NCBI GenBank assembly: GCA_035543455.1 | Contig: DATKKE010000068.1 | Span: 1-26,119 of the forward strand | From: CAIKOD01 sp035543455 | GTDB taxonomy: Archaea; Halobacteriota; Methanomicrobia; Methanomicrobiales; Methanospirillaceae | Direction: 5' to 3' | DNA length: 26,119 nucleotides | Shown here: in pieces, positions 1 to 6,801 of the stretch | How positions within the stretch are numbered: position 1 is the stretch's first letter | Layout: each line of letters begins with the position of its first letter | Notes under the pieces: model-generated | Told to the model about the DNA's origin: nothing | The model's database searches: none | Seen by the model: only the letters and a program-made list of their open reading frames with translations | Position numbers and translations under genes: made by a program

Positions 1-64
1 CCGGGCACCAATAAACGGAGGCATTTTTCTAATCTCCCGCTATCCTGACCGGTCGCCACACCGG

Positions 65-94
65 CCGAGCGGAGTCCCGGTGGCTCGGGTTTTT
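65..94 (+). terminator. Possible terminator hairpin with T-tract
   Basis: CCGAGC (65-70) pairs with GCTCGG (83-88) and is followed by TTTTT at 90-94. It would end transcription of a plus-strand gene lying before the window. The stem is short, so this is only plausible. Confidence 0.3.
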
Positions 95-217
95 GGATTA
101 ATCGAATGCAAACGGAATATAATGAATTGAAAAAGAGCCGAATTCATATAATTTCAGGGGGCCAACAAGCCTGAAATCTTCAAAAAAAAAAGATTTAGAA
201 TACGGCAATATTGTCAG

Positions 218-240
218 AATCAGATACACCAGGTACGGTG
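218..240 (+). repeat. 23-base motif shared with 20369-20391
   Basis: The 23 bases match positions 20369-20391 at 21 places; the two differences are both G/A. The first 15 bases (AATCAGATACACCAG) are identical. The distant copy ends with the ATG of the methanopterin fusion gene, and this copy ends with GTG. It could be a shared leader or operator element, or the scar of a duplicated gene start. Sequence after the motif is not similar between the copies. Confidence 0.45.
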
Positions 241-306
241 ATCTTTGAGAAACAAAGGGCCGGTGCTATCGGCTGCACTAGTATTACAGGCTTTCACGGT
301 GGCATT

Positions 307-1185
307 TCAGAGCGATGGGAAAACCCGGATGATATCTGACTGGGTCAGTATTCCGATGGGGTGGTTATTCTCTTCGACGATCAGACGACCTATCTCCTTT
401 TCCTTGAACCGGGTGATCACCTCGAACAACTGCACATCGGCGGAGACCTTCACGACGTCCTGGGTCATCACGAGGCTGACGGGCGTAGTCAACGGAAACC
501 CCTGTTCAACCGCCTTCGCAACATCAGAGAGCGTAATGATTCCTCCGAGAGCATCATTATCGATCACGGGCGCTCCGTGAATATGCCGGGTATTAAACAG
601 GTGAAGGGCATCCATGAGGGTTGAATTCCGCGACAGGGTGAGAAGCGGCGTGCTCATATAGTTCCGTATAGCTTTTTTCGGGAGGGAGATCATTTCGTAC
701 GTAGATATAAGGAGCGACTGTTCAACCTCATCCTTGCCATAGACTTCTCCCCTGATGAGAAGTTTATTCACAGGGGTGGGCCCGATCGTAATCATATCCC
801 CGATTTCAAAAATTTTTGCACTGCCGATAAGCTTGACGAGGGCATGGCAGATATCGGGATGACAGAGAGTCGTGAAATCAATTTCTGAAACCTTTGCACC
901 TTTTATGAATTCCCCGTCTCTCGATATCAGGACATCATACTCCTCATCCGAGTTATTGAGGTCGAGTTCATTGTAGGCAAGTGCTGTCGGGTAATACCCT
1001 CCCTTTGGTCCCGGAACACCATCGACAAGTCCAATCGCCTTTAACGCCTGCATCTGGTTCCTGACGGTACCGGGGTTCCGTTTTATCACCTCTGCAATTT
1101 CTTCACCCTTAATCGGATGGGAATGCTGATGATACAGTGAAATCAGCGTGATAAGAATATCTTTCTGGATAAGGGAGAGATCCAT
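307..1185 (-). CDS. HTH transcriptional regulator with two CBS domains
   Basis: This 292-residue protein is probably a cytoplasmic DNA-binding regulator that senses an adenylate-type ligand. Residues 1-65 form a winged helix-turn-helix: GEEIAEVIKRNPGTVRNQMQALKAIG has the helix pattern, followed by a GPKGGYYPT wing. A middle region (about 75-165) has no motif I can name. Two CBS repeats follow at about 172-228 (motif HIHGAPVID, then ITLSDVAKAV) and 235-291 (GRLIVEENNHPIGILTQSD). CBS pairs commonly bind AMP, ATP or SAM; the ligand here is unknown. The ATG at 1183-1185 abuts a perfect 14-bp palindrome, which suggests autoregulation. The gene is divergent from NOG1, which it may also control. The family is clear; the target genes are not. 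Confidence 0.85.
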   Translation of the reverse strand: MDLSLIQKDILITLISLYHQHSHPIKGEEIAEVIKRNPGTVRNQMQALKAIGLVDGVPGPKGGYYPTALAYNELDLNNSDEEYDVLISRDGEFIKGAKVSEIDFTTLCHPDICHALVKLIGSAKIFEIGDMITIGPTPVNKLLIRGEVYGKDEVEQSLLISTYEMISLPKKAIRNYMSTPLLTLSRNSTLMDALHLFNTRHIHGAPVIDNDALGGIITLSDVAKAVEQGFPLTTPVSLVMTQDVVKVSADVQLFEVITRFKEKEIGRLIVEENNHPIGILTQSDIIRVFPSL

Positions 1186-1199
1186 AATGATTAATCATT
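1186..1199. promoter_or_regulatory. Perfect palindrome, candidate operator of the HTH-CBS regulator
   Basis: AATGATTAATCATT is a perfect 14-base palindrome directly upstream of the regulator's start codon and 32 bases before the divergent NOG1 start. Its position between two divergent genes, one of them a DNA-binding protein, fits an autoregulatory operator. It is AT-rich and could partly be promoter sequence. Confidence 0.45.
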
Positions 1200-1231
1200 T
1201 GAGTACCATAAATAGGTTAGGTTGAATACTC

Positions 1232-2185
1232 GTGGAATTTGAAAAAATCCCGACCGTACCGACCGCTGATGAGGTCCTCGACCGTTGTTTTCGGCGTGCT
1301 GCGGCTAAAATGAAACTTAAGACAAATAAAGACCGCGCTAACCAGGACTTCGTAAGAGCAGTCAGTCATTCGATCCATGACCGGCTGGTCCACATCATCC
1401 AGACCTTTCCTGAGTTTGAAACCCTCCCCCCCTTCTATTACGAGACGGTTGATATCCTGTATGGAATTCCCCGCCTGAAAAAATCACTGGGAGCGATCGG
1501 GTGGGCAGCCCGGTGGGCACGTCTTCACGGGCCCGACCTGGTTTATGAGACAAGAAAAGGAGGCGACCCTCTGGCATCCCGGAAAAGAGCTGTTGCAAGG
1601 CTTGCCTCTGTCGTTCACCAGATCGATCCGGATCTCAGGTTTCTCAACGATGTGAGGAACGTGATCAGGAAACTACCTCATATAGAGGATGTTTTCACGG
1701 TCGTGGTCGCCGGGTACCCGAATGTCGGCAAATCATCGTTTATCAGGCTTGTTTCATCCGCATCTCCGGAAGTTGCCTCTTATCCCTTCACCACAAAAGG
1801 CGTAATCGTCGGCCACAGGATATCAGGGCGTAAGCGGATGCAGTTTATCGATACGCCCGGTGTGCTGGACCGGCTTCCTGAAGAGAGAAATCCTATAGAA
1901 CGACAGGCGATGGCCGCCATTGCAAATATCGCCGACGTAATCCTGTTTATTCTCGACCCGAGTGAACAGTGCGGATTCCCGCTCGAAGACCAGGTCCGCC
2001 TTTCTGAAGAACTCAAGACTTCGATGGAGATCCCTTTCATTGTCGTAGCAAACAAATCCGATATCCGGTCCATCGATGGATACCCAGGCATGTCGACCTG
2101 TGATGGATCCGGAATCGGGGAAGTTCTCAATCAACTCCTCGAATACTGGCGTGAACCGGTTCCTGCCGAAGCCCCTGCATGCTGA
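1232..2185 (+). CDS. NOG1-family GTPase
   Basis: This 317-residue protein is a cytoplasmic GTPase of the Obg/NOG1 group, which in eukaryotes assists assembly of the large ribosomal subunit. The archaeal role is inferred to be similar. Residues 1-150 are the helical NOG1 N-terminal region. The GTPase signatures are G1 GYPNVGKSS (161-169), a switch with YPFTTKG (184-190), G3 DTPG (207-210) and G4 NKSD (274-277). The C-terminus ends soon after the G domain, so the long tail of eukaryotic NOG1 is absent, as is usual in archaea. The start is a GTG at 1232; no upstream ATG fits the frame. It is divergent from the HTH-CBS regulator, with only 46 bases between the two starts. Confidence 0.9.
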   Translation: MEFEKIPTVPTADEVLDRCFRRAAAKMKLKTNKDRANQDFVRAVSHSIHDRLVHIIQTFPEFETLPPFYYETVDILYGIPRLKKSLGAIGWAARWARLHGPDLVYETRKGGDPLASRKRAVARLASVVHQIDPDLRFLNDVRNVIRKLPHIEDVFTVVVAGYPNVGKSSFIRLVSSASPEVASYPFTTKGVIVGHRISGRKRMQFIDTPGVLDRLPEERNPIERQAMAAIANIADVILFILDPSEQCGFPLEDQVRLSEELKTSMEIPFIVVANKSDIRSIDGYPGMSTCDGSGIGEVLNQLLEYWREPVPAEAPAC

Positions 2186-2535
2186 TAATTAACCGGCGAG
2201 ACCACGTACCAATCCTCTTATCGGCCCGGGATCGGAATTCCCGTGTCGGTTTTGTTGAAACTGGGTATTCCATTTCCTGCAAAATTCCACGATAATCTCG
2301 TAAATGGCGGACAGGTTCAAATCATCTGAAGCATCATGAGACCGGCCATGTCATCATGGCGAATCCGGTCGGAATAGGGATTGTCCCGAAAAACGATTAG
2401 TTTCTTTGTCTCCGGTTAACCCTGTTGAATGGTATCCCGATGGGGAGGACGTAGGGAGGGGCAAAAACCTTTCCCTGTCGGGATTTTTTTAAAAGGATAT
2501 GTTATAACAAGAGATTTCCACAAAACAGATAAAAA
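2186..2535. other. Convergent intergenic region with two hairpins
   Basis: These 350 bases lie between the 3' ends of NOG1 and the presenilin-like gene, and I see no credible gene. A strong stem lies at 2340-2370: GACCGG pairs with CCGGTC, and inside it CCATG pairs with CATGG around a TCAT loop, with a 5-base bulge. A second hairpin with a T-run is listed separately. Confidence 0.6.
2434..2490 (+). terminator. Hairpin plus T7, probable terminator after NOG1
   Basis: ATCCCGA (2434-2440) pairs with TCGGGAT (2478-2484), with further G-rich to C-rich pairing inside, and seven T run from 2484 to 2490. It sits about 250 bases after the NOG1 stop and before the convergent presenilin gene. Archaeal termination depends mostly on the T-tract; the stem may add RNA stability. 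Confidence 0.5.
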
Positions 2536-3438
2536 TCAGAAACCAGCCCAGGCCCAGCTGCCACTGACAGCGCAACCGACGAGAAATCCCAGTATCGCTC
2601 CGCTGTTGATAGGAGGGAGACCGGCCTGGGGTTTTCCCTTGTTGACAAACCAGAGTACCACGAGGAGACCCGCAACTGATCCAATAATCGTGCCGATAGC
2701 AGGAATATTTACAAAAGAACTGGATCCTGCCTGAATAAAGACATTAGCTGATACGACAAGTATCGAGGGCATGATGAGGTCTCCCATGCCGAGGATGAAC
2801 GCTCCCCGCTCCCCGTCCCCGATCTTACCAATTCCGTCCCGGATATAGGAATAGGTGGTATTTTTTGGTATGACAAAGAGAATGGGAGTTTTCATCTCCA
2901 TCACTCCTTCGGCAAGGGTGATCATATGCTTCGTCTTGTAGACCGATATGGCATCATACACGGCAAGGATCACGAGGAGGATTACGACGGGTATTATATC
3001 GAGGGAAATCCCGAATATTGAAGCTGCCCCCGCGGCAATAAGAATCCCGAGTATATCGATAACATACCATTCGGGGAACCGGTACAGAACAAAAAGTGCA
3101 AGACCTGCGATAACGAGCGGAAGTGTAATTCCCAAGAGGGTACTTCCTGCAAACAGGACCGTTATCGATCCGAATATGTACACGAACGTGAAGTAGATGG
3201 ATACGGCGATGATTACCATAATCAGGGACCGGTATCGGTATCGCAGGAGAATTAAGAGGACCGCAGTGAATGCGAGAAGTATTCCTATAAAGATCAGGGG
3301 GTTTATCGCCGAGGAAGGGTCCTGGAATGCCATGATACCCGCTTCTTTCATGGGAAGAGAGAGCAGTAAAGCGCCCATTTCGACAAGCAGGAGCATTACC
3401 GGCATCCCTATCAAAGGGATAGCGGATTTTGGATTCAT
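2536..3438 (-). CDS. Presenilin/SPP-like intramembrane aspartyl protease (A22 family)
   Basis: This 300-residue polytopic membrane protein has about nine hydrophobic segments. It belongs to the archaeal presenilin homologue group, whose structurally studied member (PSH) is from Methanoculleus marisnigri. The catalytic motifs are YDAISVYKTKH with Asp162 and GMGD with Asp220; as I recall, these are the same residue numbers as in PSH. The family cleaves transmembrane helices inside the membrane; the substrates here are unknown. The last segment carries GLPPINSG (273-280), where the conserved PAL motif of presenilins would align; here it reads P-P-I. The ATG has a good GGAG Shine-Dalgarno site in its leader (AGAAGGAGTCGTGGC). 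It is divergent from the small membrane protein at 3496. Confidence 0.88.
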   Translation of the reverse strand: MNPKSAIPLIGMPVMLLLVEMGALLLSLPMKEAGIMAFQDPSSAINPLIFIGILLAFTAVLLILLRYRYRSLIMVIIAVSIYFTFVYIFGSITVLFAGSTLLGITLPLVIAGLALFVLYRFPEWYVIDILGILIAAGAASIFGISLDIIPVVILLVILAVYDAISVYKTKHMITLAEGVMEMKTPILFVIPKNTTYSYIRDGIGKIGDGERGAFILGMGDLIMPSILVVSANVFIQAGSSSFVNIPAIGTIIGSVAGLLVVLWFVNKGKPQAGLPPINSGAILGFLVGCAVSGSWAWAGF

Positions 3439-3495
3439 GCCACGACTCCTTCTGTCATAGTTAGTTTAATTAGTTGGTCTTCATTATCTAAAAGC
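3439..3495. promoter_or_regulatory. Divergent promoter region
   Basis: The 57-base gap separates two divergent starts. TTTAATTA at about 3464-3471 is a TATA-like box placed 25-30 bases before the ATG at 3496. No Shine-Dalgarno site precedes that ATG, so the plus-strand transcript may be leaderless. The minus-strand gene has a GGAG site. Confidence 0.4.
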
Positions 3496-3810
3496 ATGGA
3501 TATTCGTGAGTACGCGCGCGATATTATTCTCATTGTCATCCTTGTCTTCGCGACGCTGGCACTCGTCACGCGCCTCTGGTTCGACATCACGATAGCTATC
3601 GGGGCTACACTGATGATGCTTTCGCTCGGTGGGCTGTTCCTATCCCTTTCCTTCAGGGTCCGGTCGCTTGAACGGAGCCTCCAGGCACGCGATAAGGCGA
3701 TCAGGGCGAACCTGGAGGAGATAGCAATGAAAATGGCCCAGAAACATGACGATACGGTAGCCCACCTTAACGAAGTGGTCGGAGAATTCGGGAAACGGAT
3801 CTACCGTTGA
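3496..3810 (+). CDS. Small membrane protein with C-terminal coiled coil, function unknown
   Basis: I do not recognise this 104-residue protein. Two hydrophobic segments (about 9-28 and 31-53) are joined by a very short turn, giving a hairpin in the membrane. Residues 55-100 are charged and heptad-like (VRSLERSLQARDKAIRANLEEIAMK), consistent with a cytoplasmic coiled coil. The stop lies 30 bases before the fen start, so the two are probably co-transcribed. The gene's function cannot be told from the sequence. The start is probably leaderless. Confidence 0.7.
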   Translation: MDIREYARDIILIVILVFATLALVTRLWFDITIAIGATLMMLSLGGLFLSLSFRVRSLERSLQARDKAIRANLEEIAMKMAQKHDDTVAHLNEVVGEFGKRIYR

Positions 3811-3840
3811 TCCAGGGTAACCGACAGGGAGAGGCCGATA

Positions 3841-4842
3841 GTGGGAGTAGCATTAAGGGACGTCCTTGCAGACTATAAAGTCCCTGTGGCTTGGGAAACG
3901 CTTCCCGGAGTGGCGGCTGTCGACGCTCACAATGCACTCTACCAGTTCCTTTCCATCATAAGGCAACCGGACGGTACACCGCTCATGGACCGGGACGGAC
4001 GGGTCACCTCGCACCTTTCCGGCATCCTCTTCCGGAATGTAAATTTCCTGGAGAAGGGGATCCGGCCGGTATATGTTTTTGACGGGGCTCCGCCTGCCTT
4101 CAAATCGAAAACAATTGAAGAACGAAGGAGTGCGAGAGCGGAAGCCGGGGCACGCTGGGAGGAAGCCCTGGCCGCCGGCGACATCGGTGAAGCATACAAG
4201 CAGGCCCGTTCATCTTCGAGAATTGACCAGTTCGTAATCGATTCTTCAAAAAAACTCCTGTCTCTCATGGGAATTCCTTATATCGATGCTCCGAGCGAAG
4301 GGGAAGCCCAGGCAACGTATCTTGTAATGAACGGTGACGCGGCATACGTTGTTTCGCAGGACTATGACAACCTCCTGTTCGGAGCGCCCGTCCTTGTCCG
4401 TAACCTGACAGTCAGCGGGAAACGGAAAATACATGGCCGGTCAATCACCTTGAATCCCGAAAGGGTTTTACTCGCCGATGTCCTGAAAGGTCTTGGTATA
4501 ACCCGGGAGGACCTCATCGAGCTTGCAATTCTCGTGGGAACCGATTTCAATCCGGGAATAAAAGGGGTGGGAGCAAAAACCGCTCTCAAAATGGTCCGCG
4601 AGGGGTCGTTTGATAAAATTATCAAAGAAAAGGACCCGGATTTCGATCCCGAGCCCGTTATTGATTTTTTCCTCAGGCCACCGGTGACCGGGACCTATAC
4701 CATGAAATGGAGCCCCCCTGATTCAGCAAATATTGAAGAAATGCTGTGCGGGGAATATGGGTTTTCGGTTGAAAGGGTAAGAAAAGCGCTTGAAGGGGTT
4801 GTCGGGAAAGCCGGGCAGAAGACGCTCGACCGATGGTTCTGA
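3841..4842 (+). CDS. fen: Flap endonuclease FEN-1
   Basis: This 333-residue structure-specific nuclease removes 5' flaps during Okazaki-fragment maturation and long-patch base-excision repair. Metal-binding acids are visible: Asp28 (VDAHNA), Asp81 (FDG), Glu153 and Glu155 (PSEGEAQA), Asp174 and Asp176 (SQDYD) and Asp235 (GTDFNPG), followed by a helix-hairpin-helix (GIKGVGAKTALK). The last eight residues, QKTLDRWF, form a C-terminal PIP box for binding the PCNA clamp. Length is normal for archaeal FEN-1. The start is a GTG at 3841 preceded by GGGAGAGG. It follows the small membrane protein gene after 30 bases. Confidence 0.96.
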   Translation: MGVALRDVLADYKVPVAWETLPGVAAVDAHNALYQFLSIIRQPDGTPLMDRDGRVTSHLSGILFRNVNFLEKGIRPVYVFDGAPPAFKSKTIEERRSARAEAGARWEEALAAGDIGEAYKQARSSSRIDQFVIDSSKKLLSLMGIPYIDAPSEGEAQATYLVMNGDAAYVVSQDYDNLLFGAPVLVRNLTVSGKRKIHGRSITLNPERVLLADVLKGLGITREDLIELAILVGTDFNPGIKGVGAKTALKMVREGSFDKIIKEKDPDFDPEPVIDFFLRPPVTGTYTMKWSPPDSANIEEMLCGEYGFSVERVRKALEGVVGKAGQKTLDRWF

Positions 4843-4991
4843 TCGATCTGGAACAGAAATGTAAAAAATAAAGGGTATTGTGCCATTTCAACCGCCAACT
4901 CATTGAGGAATTTACGAGAGAAAAAATAGCCAGAGTATTGTTCCAAAATTCAGATCAAAAAAAGTGTTCCTGATAATGGACAGAAAATACT

Positions 4992-5042
4992 GACGCTCCA
5001 GGGGCTTCGCCCCGACGCTGTGGCGCCCCGGTTGCGATGACG
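4992..5042. repeat. Palindromic repeat unit, copy A
   Basis: This copy begins GACGCTCCAGGGGCTTCGCC and continues with a CGCTGTGGCGCCCC block. It matches copy B (5269-5316) in order and spacing: GACGCT, a GGGGC-loop-GCCCC hairpin, then CGCTGTGGC. The loop differs (TTC against TCT) while the stem is kept. Confidence 0.55.
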
Positions 5043-5268
5043 TTGTATTACCAGGATCAGCGTCATGGTAATACAGAAGAATCGCATGCGCCCCCGCCCC
5101 CAAAGGGGGCAGGGCTGGCGCAAAGGGGGGGTCCATCAGAGCAAAAAATTAGTCGCTGAAATGTGACTATACCCAAATAAAAATTAAATCACCCATTAAT
5201 AAAAGGTGATTGTATAAGATCTGCCCCTTAATAAAATTAATTTTAAGTTTATCATCATGAAATTTGCC

Positions 5269-5316
5269 GACGCTCTTGGGGCTCTGCCCCGCCGCTGTGG
5301 CACCGCGTGATGGGAT
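5269..5316. repeat. Palindromic repeat unit, copy B
   Basis: This copy starts GACGCTCTTGGGGCTCTGCC and continues CGCTGTGGCACCGCG, in parallel with copy A 277 bases upstream. It has a conserved stem and a changed loop. Confidence 0.55.
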
Positions 5317-5401
5317 AGAGACTAGACGGGATTTCCCGATTTATTTCAATCTGTTTTTTTGTGAACCCTGCCCAGTGAATGTCTTAATAGGGGAGGGTCA
5401 G

Positions 5402-5435
5402 GGAGGGGGATGCAACCCTGGGTGCAACCCCCTCC
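5402..5435. repeat. Strong GC hairpin
   Basis: GGAGGGGG (5402-5409) and CCCCCTCC (5428-5435) form a perfect 8-bp stem. Inner TGCA (5411-5414) and TGCA (5423-5426) add four more pairs after one mismatch. No T-tract follows directly, so this is not a classical terminator. Confidence 0.5.
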
Positions 5436-5474
5436 TGTCTTGGTGATGCAGTTGGTTTTACATTGTCCTGCCCC

Positions 5475-5507
5475 AATGGTTATGGATGGTGGGTCGATAT
5501 AACCATT
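5475..5507. repeat. 9-bp perfect inverted repeat
   Basis: AATGGTTAT (5475-5483) and ATAACCATT (5499-5507) are exact reverse complements around a 15-base loop. They lie about 100 bases beyond the stop codon of the minus-strand CapA-like gene and could form a hairpin in its 3' end. Confidence 0.45.
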
Positions 5508-5609
5508 TTCAAGAGGATTTATCCGATTTGTCAATCTATTCTTTGTTAGGGGCTGTTTCTTTATAATTACCAAATTTTATTTTAATCATATCAATGTGGA
5601 ACAGACACC

Positions 5610-6740
5610 TCAAAAAGAGATATTCCGGATCACTCCAGTTCCGTTTTCATTTATAATCTTTGTACGGTAAGGTTCTGATAGATTTTCGAGATGCAATAAA
5701 ATATTATCACGCTCATTTCCAGGGGCTGGCTGCGGAAATCCGTTATTGTCAAGAACCACGGGGTAAAGGTAACAACCCTGCACTTTTTGATCCCTGATTT
5801 CAATGAACGCAATCATAGATTTACGTGAATCCGGGGGCATTTCGTAATCCGTATTCAGGAGAAAGTTTCCAAGGCCGTAAAAAACCAATGTATTGTTGTA
5901 CCTACCGATACCCTGGAGCATGTGGGAATGATGTCCAATCACGAGGTCTGCACCGGTATCGGACAATTGGCGGGCAATTGTCATCTGGTAATCATCAATG
6001 CTGTCACTCCATGGTTCTCCCCAATGAAGAAAAACAACAACGATATCGCTTTTTTCCTTGAGATAACGGATACTCTTCGTAACATTACATATTAAAAATG
6101 AACCGGCACCGGGAGTATCTCTGCCGGCAGAAAAGACTGACGGATTGATTAGGTCGTATGATAAAAAACCGATCCTGGTACCTTTTACTGTCAGGATTAA
6201 GGGTTGGCATGCTTCCGCTGCATTACTCCCGGCTCCCAAAAACATGATACCGGATTTATCCAGGGAGTTTTTGGTTTCCTCAATACCGGTGGCTCCGCCA
6301 TCCAAAATATGGTTATTGGCCAGATTTGCGACAGTTATATTTTCCGATTTCATATACTTTGCAAAAACCGGAGGTGAGATAAAAGATGACTGGTTCGGAT
6401 ATTTCACTGCTGAATGCAATTGATCAGAACGGAGAATTACCCCTTCCATGTTAAATACGAAGACGTCGCTCTGGTTTATCATGGGCCTTACAGAAAGAAG
6501 CGGATCAATGTCTCCAGAACCGGATTTTAATAGATTATAACCGTTACAATCGCCAACTACGGCCAGCATTACACTTGAATTTGAGTACCGAAACGATTGT
6601 ACCTCATTATTTTGGTCTGCCCCTGAGTCAGAAGGGCTAAAGAAAAAATTTAGGCCAACGACAAGCAACACCAGTGCTGCAATCAAAATTGAAAATGATA
6701 CTATTAACGTTTTCTTTTCAAAATTCTTTTTTTTAGCCAT
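5610..6740 (-). CDS. CapA-family (poly-gamma-glutamate synthesis-like) membrane-anchored metallophosphatase
   Basis: This 376-residue protein has a lysine-rich start and one hydrophobic segment (about 12-34), so the catalytic part is probably outside the cell, tethered by its N-terminus. The calcineurin-like CapA fold is shown by GD (63-64), NMEG (97-100, usually NLE), ANNHILDGG (141-149), HWGEPW (239-244), GADLVIGHHSHMLQG (263-277) and YGLGNF (288-293). Known relatives take part in capsule polymer synthesis or act as extracellular phosphatases; its substrate is unknown. No capB or capC partner is nearby. By eye it is more AT-rich than its neighbours and sits beside the repeat-laden segment 4843-5609, so it may have been acquired. 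It begins 61 bases after the upstream transferase gene. Confidence 0.85.
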   Translation of the reverse strand: MAKKKNFEKKTLIVSFSILIAALVLLVVGLNFFFSPSDSGADQNNEVQSFRYSNSSVMLAVVGDCNGYNLLKSGSGDIDPLLSVRPMINQSDVFVFNMEGVILRSDQLHSAVKYPNQSSFISPPVFAKYMKSENITVANLANNHILDGGATGIEETKNSLDKSGIMFLGAGSNAAEACQPLILTVKGTRIGFLSYDLINPSVFSAGRDTPGAGSFLICNVTKSIRYLKEKSDIVVVFLHWGEPWSDSIDDYQMTIARQLSDTGADLVIGHHSHMLQGIGRYNNTLVFYGLGNFLLNTDYEMPPDSRKSMIAFIEIRDQKVQGCYLYPVVLDNNGFPQPAPGNERDNILLHLENLSEPYRTKIINENGTGVIRNISF

Positions 6741-6801
6741 GTGAACTCACTTGGAAATTAGATTTTTTTCCAATAGCACAACTAATCCAAATCCCGAAAA
6801 T

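Larger units (their letters stand above)
1..306. other. Non-coding leader/intergenic segment with stacked hairpins
   Basis: I see no convincing gene here. The segment holds a terminator-like stem (65-88) followed by five T. Three further stems follow: ATGAATT/AATTCAT (122-128 with 141-147), ATTTCAGG/CCTGAAAT (151-158 with 170-177) and AAATCTT/AAGATTT (174-180 with 190-196). The second and third share bases 174-177, so they cannot form together. On the minus strand the A-run at 182-190 is an oligo-T tract downstream of the HTH-CBS gene and could end its transcript. A short frame opening at GTG 238 reaches a stop within about 35 codons and runs antisense into the neighbouring gene, so I do not call it. 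Confidence 0.5.
4843..5609. other. Structured non-coding segment with repeats and hairpins
   Basis: This 767-base stretch has no gene I can defend. It mixes very GC-rich palindromes with AT-rich spacers. Perfect stems include GGGGC/GCCCC (5001-5013 and 5278-5290), TATTACCA/TGGTAATA (5046-5053 with 5066-5073), GCCCCC/GGGGGC (5096-5110), AATCACC/GGTGATT (5187-5193 with 5205-5211), GGAGGGGG/CCCCCTCC (5402-5409 with 5428-5435) and AATGGTTAT/ATAACCATT (5475-5483 with 5499-5507). Two weak minus-strand frames (4912-5136 and 5346-5573) are open but are compositionally odd and cross the palindromes. It looks like one or more dispersed palindromic repeat elements or a structured RNA. Confidence 0.6.

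Noticed and set aside
1..13. Sequence CCGGGCACCA resembles the 3' end of a tRNA with CCA
   Set aside because: Only about ten bases are in the window; no T-loop or stem can be checked.
4912..5136. Minus-strand frame of 74 codons, Pro/Ala/Gly-rich
   Set aside because: Spans the palindromic repeat unit, lacks a ribosome site and has no domain; probably a repeat-derived frame.
4992..5316. Possible CRISPR array from the repeated unit
   Set aside because: Only two imperfect units 277 bases apart, no regular spacers and no cas genes.
5346..5573. Minus-strand frame of 75 codons
   Set aside because: Crosses two perfect hairpins and has unusual composition; no supporting evidence.
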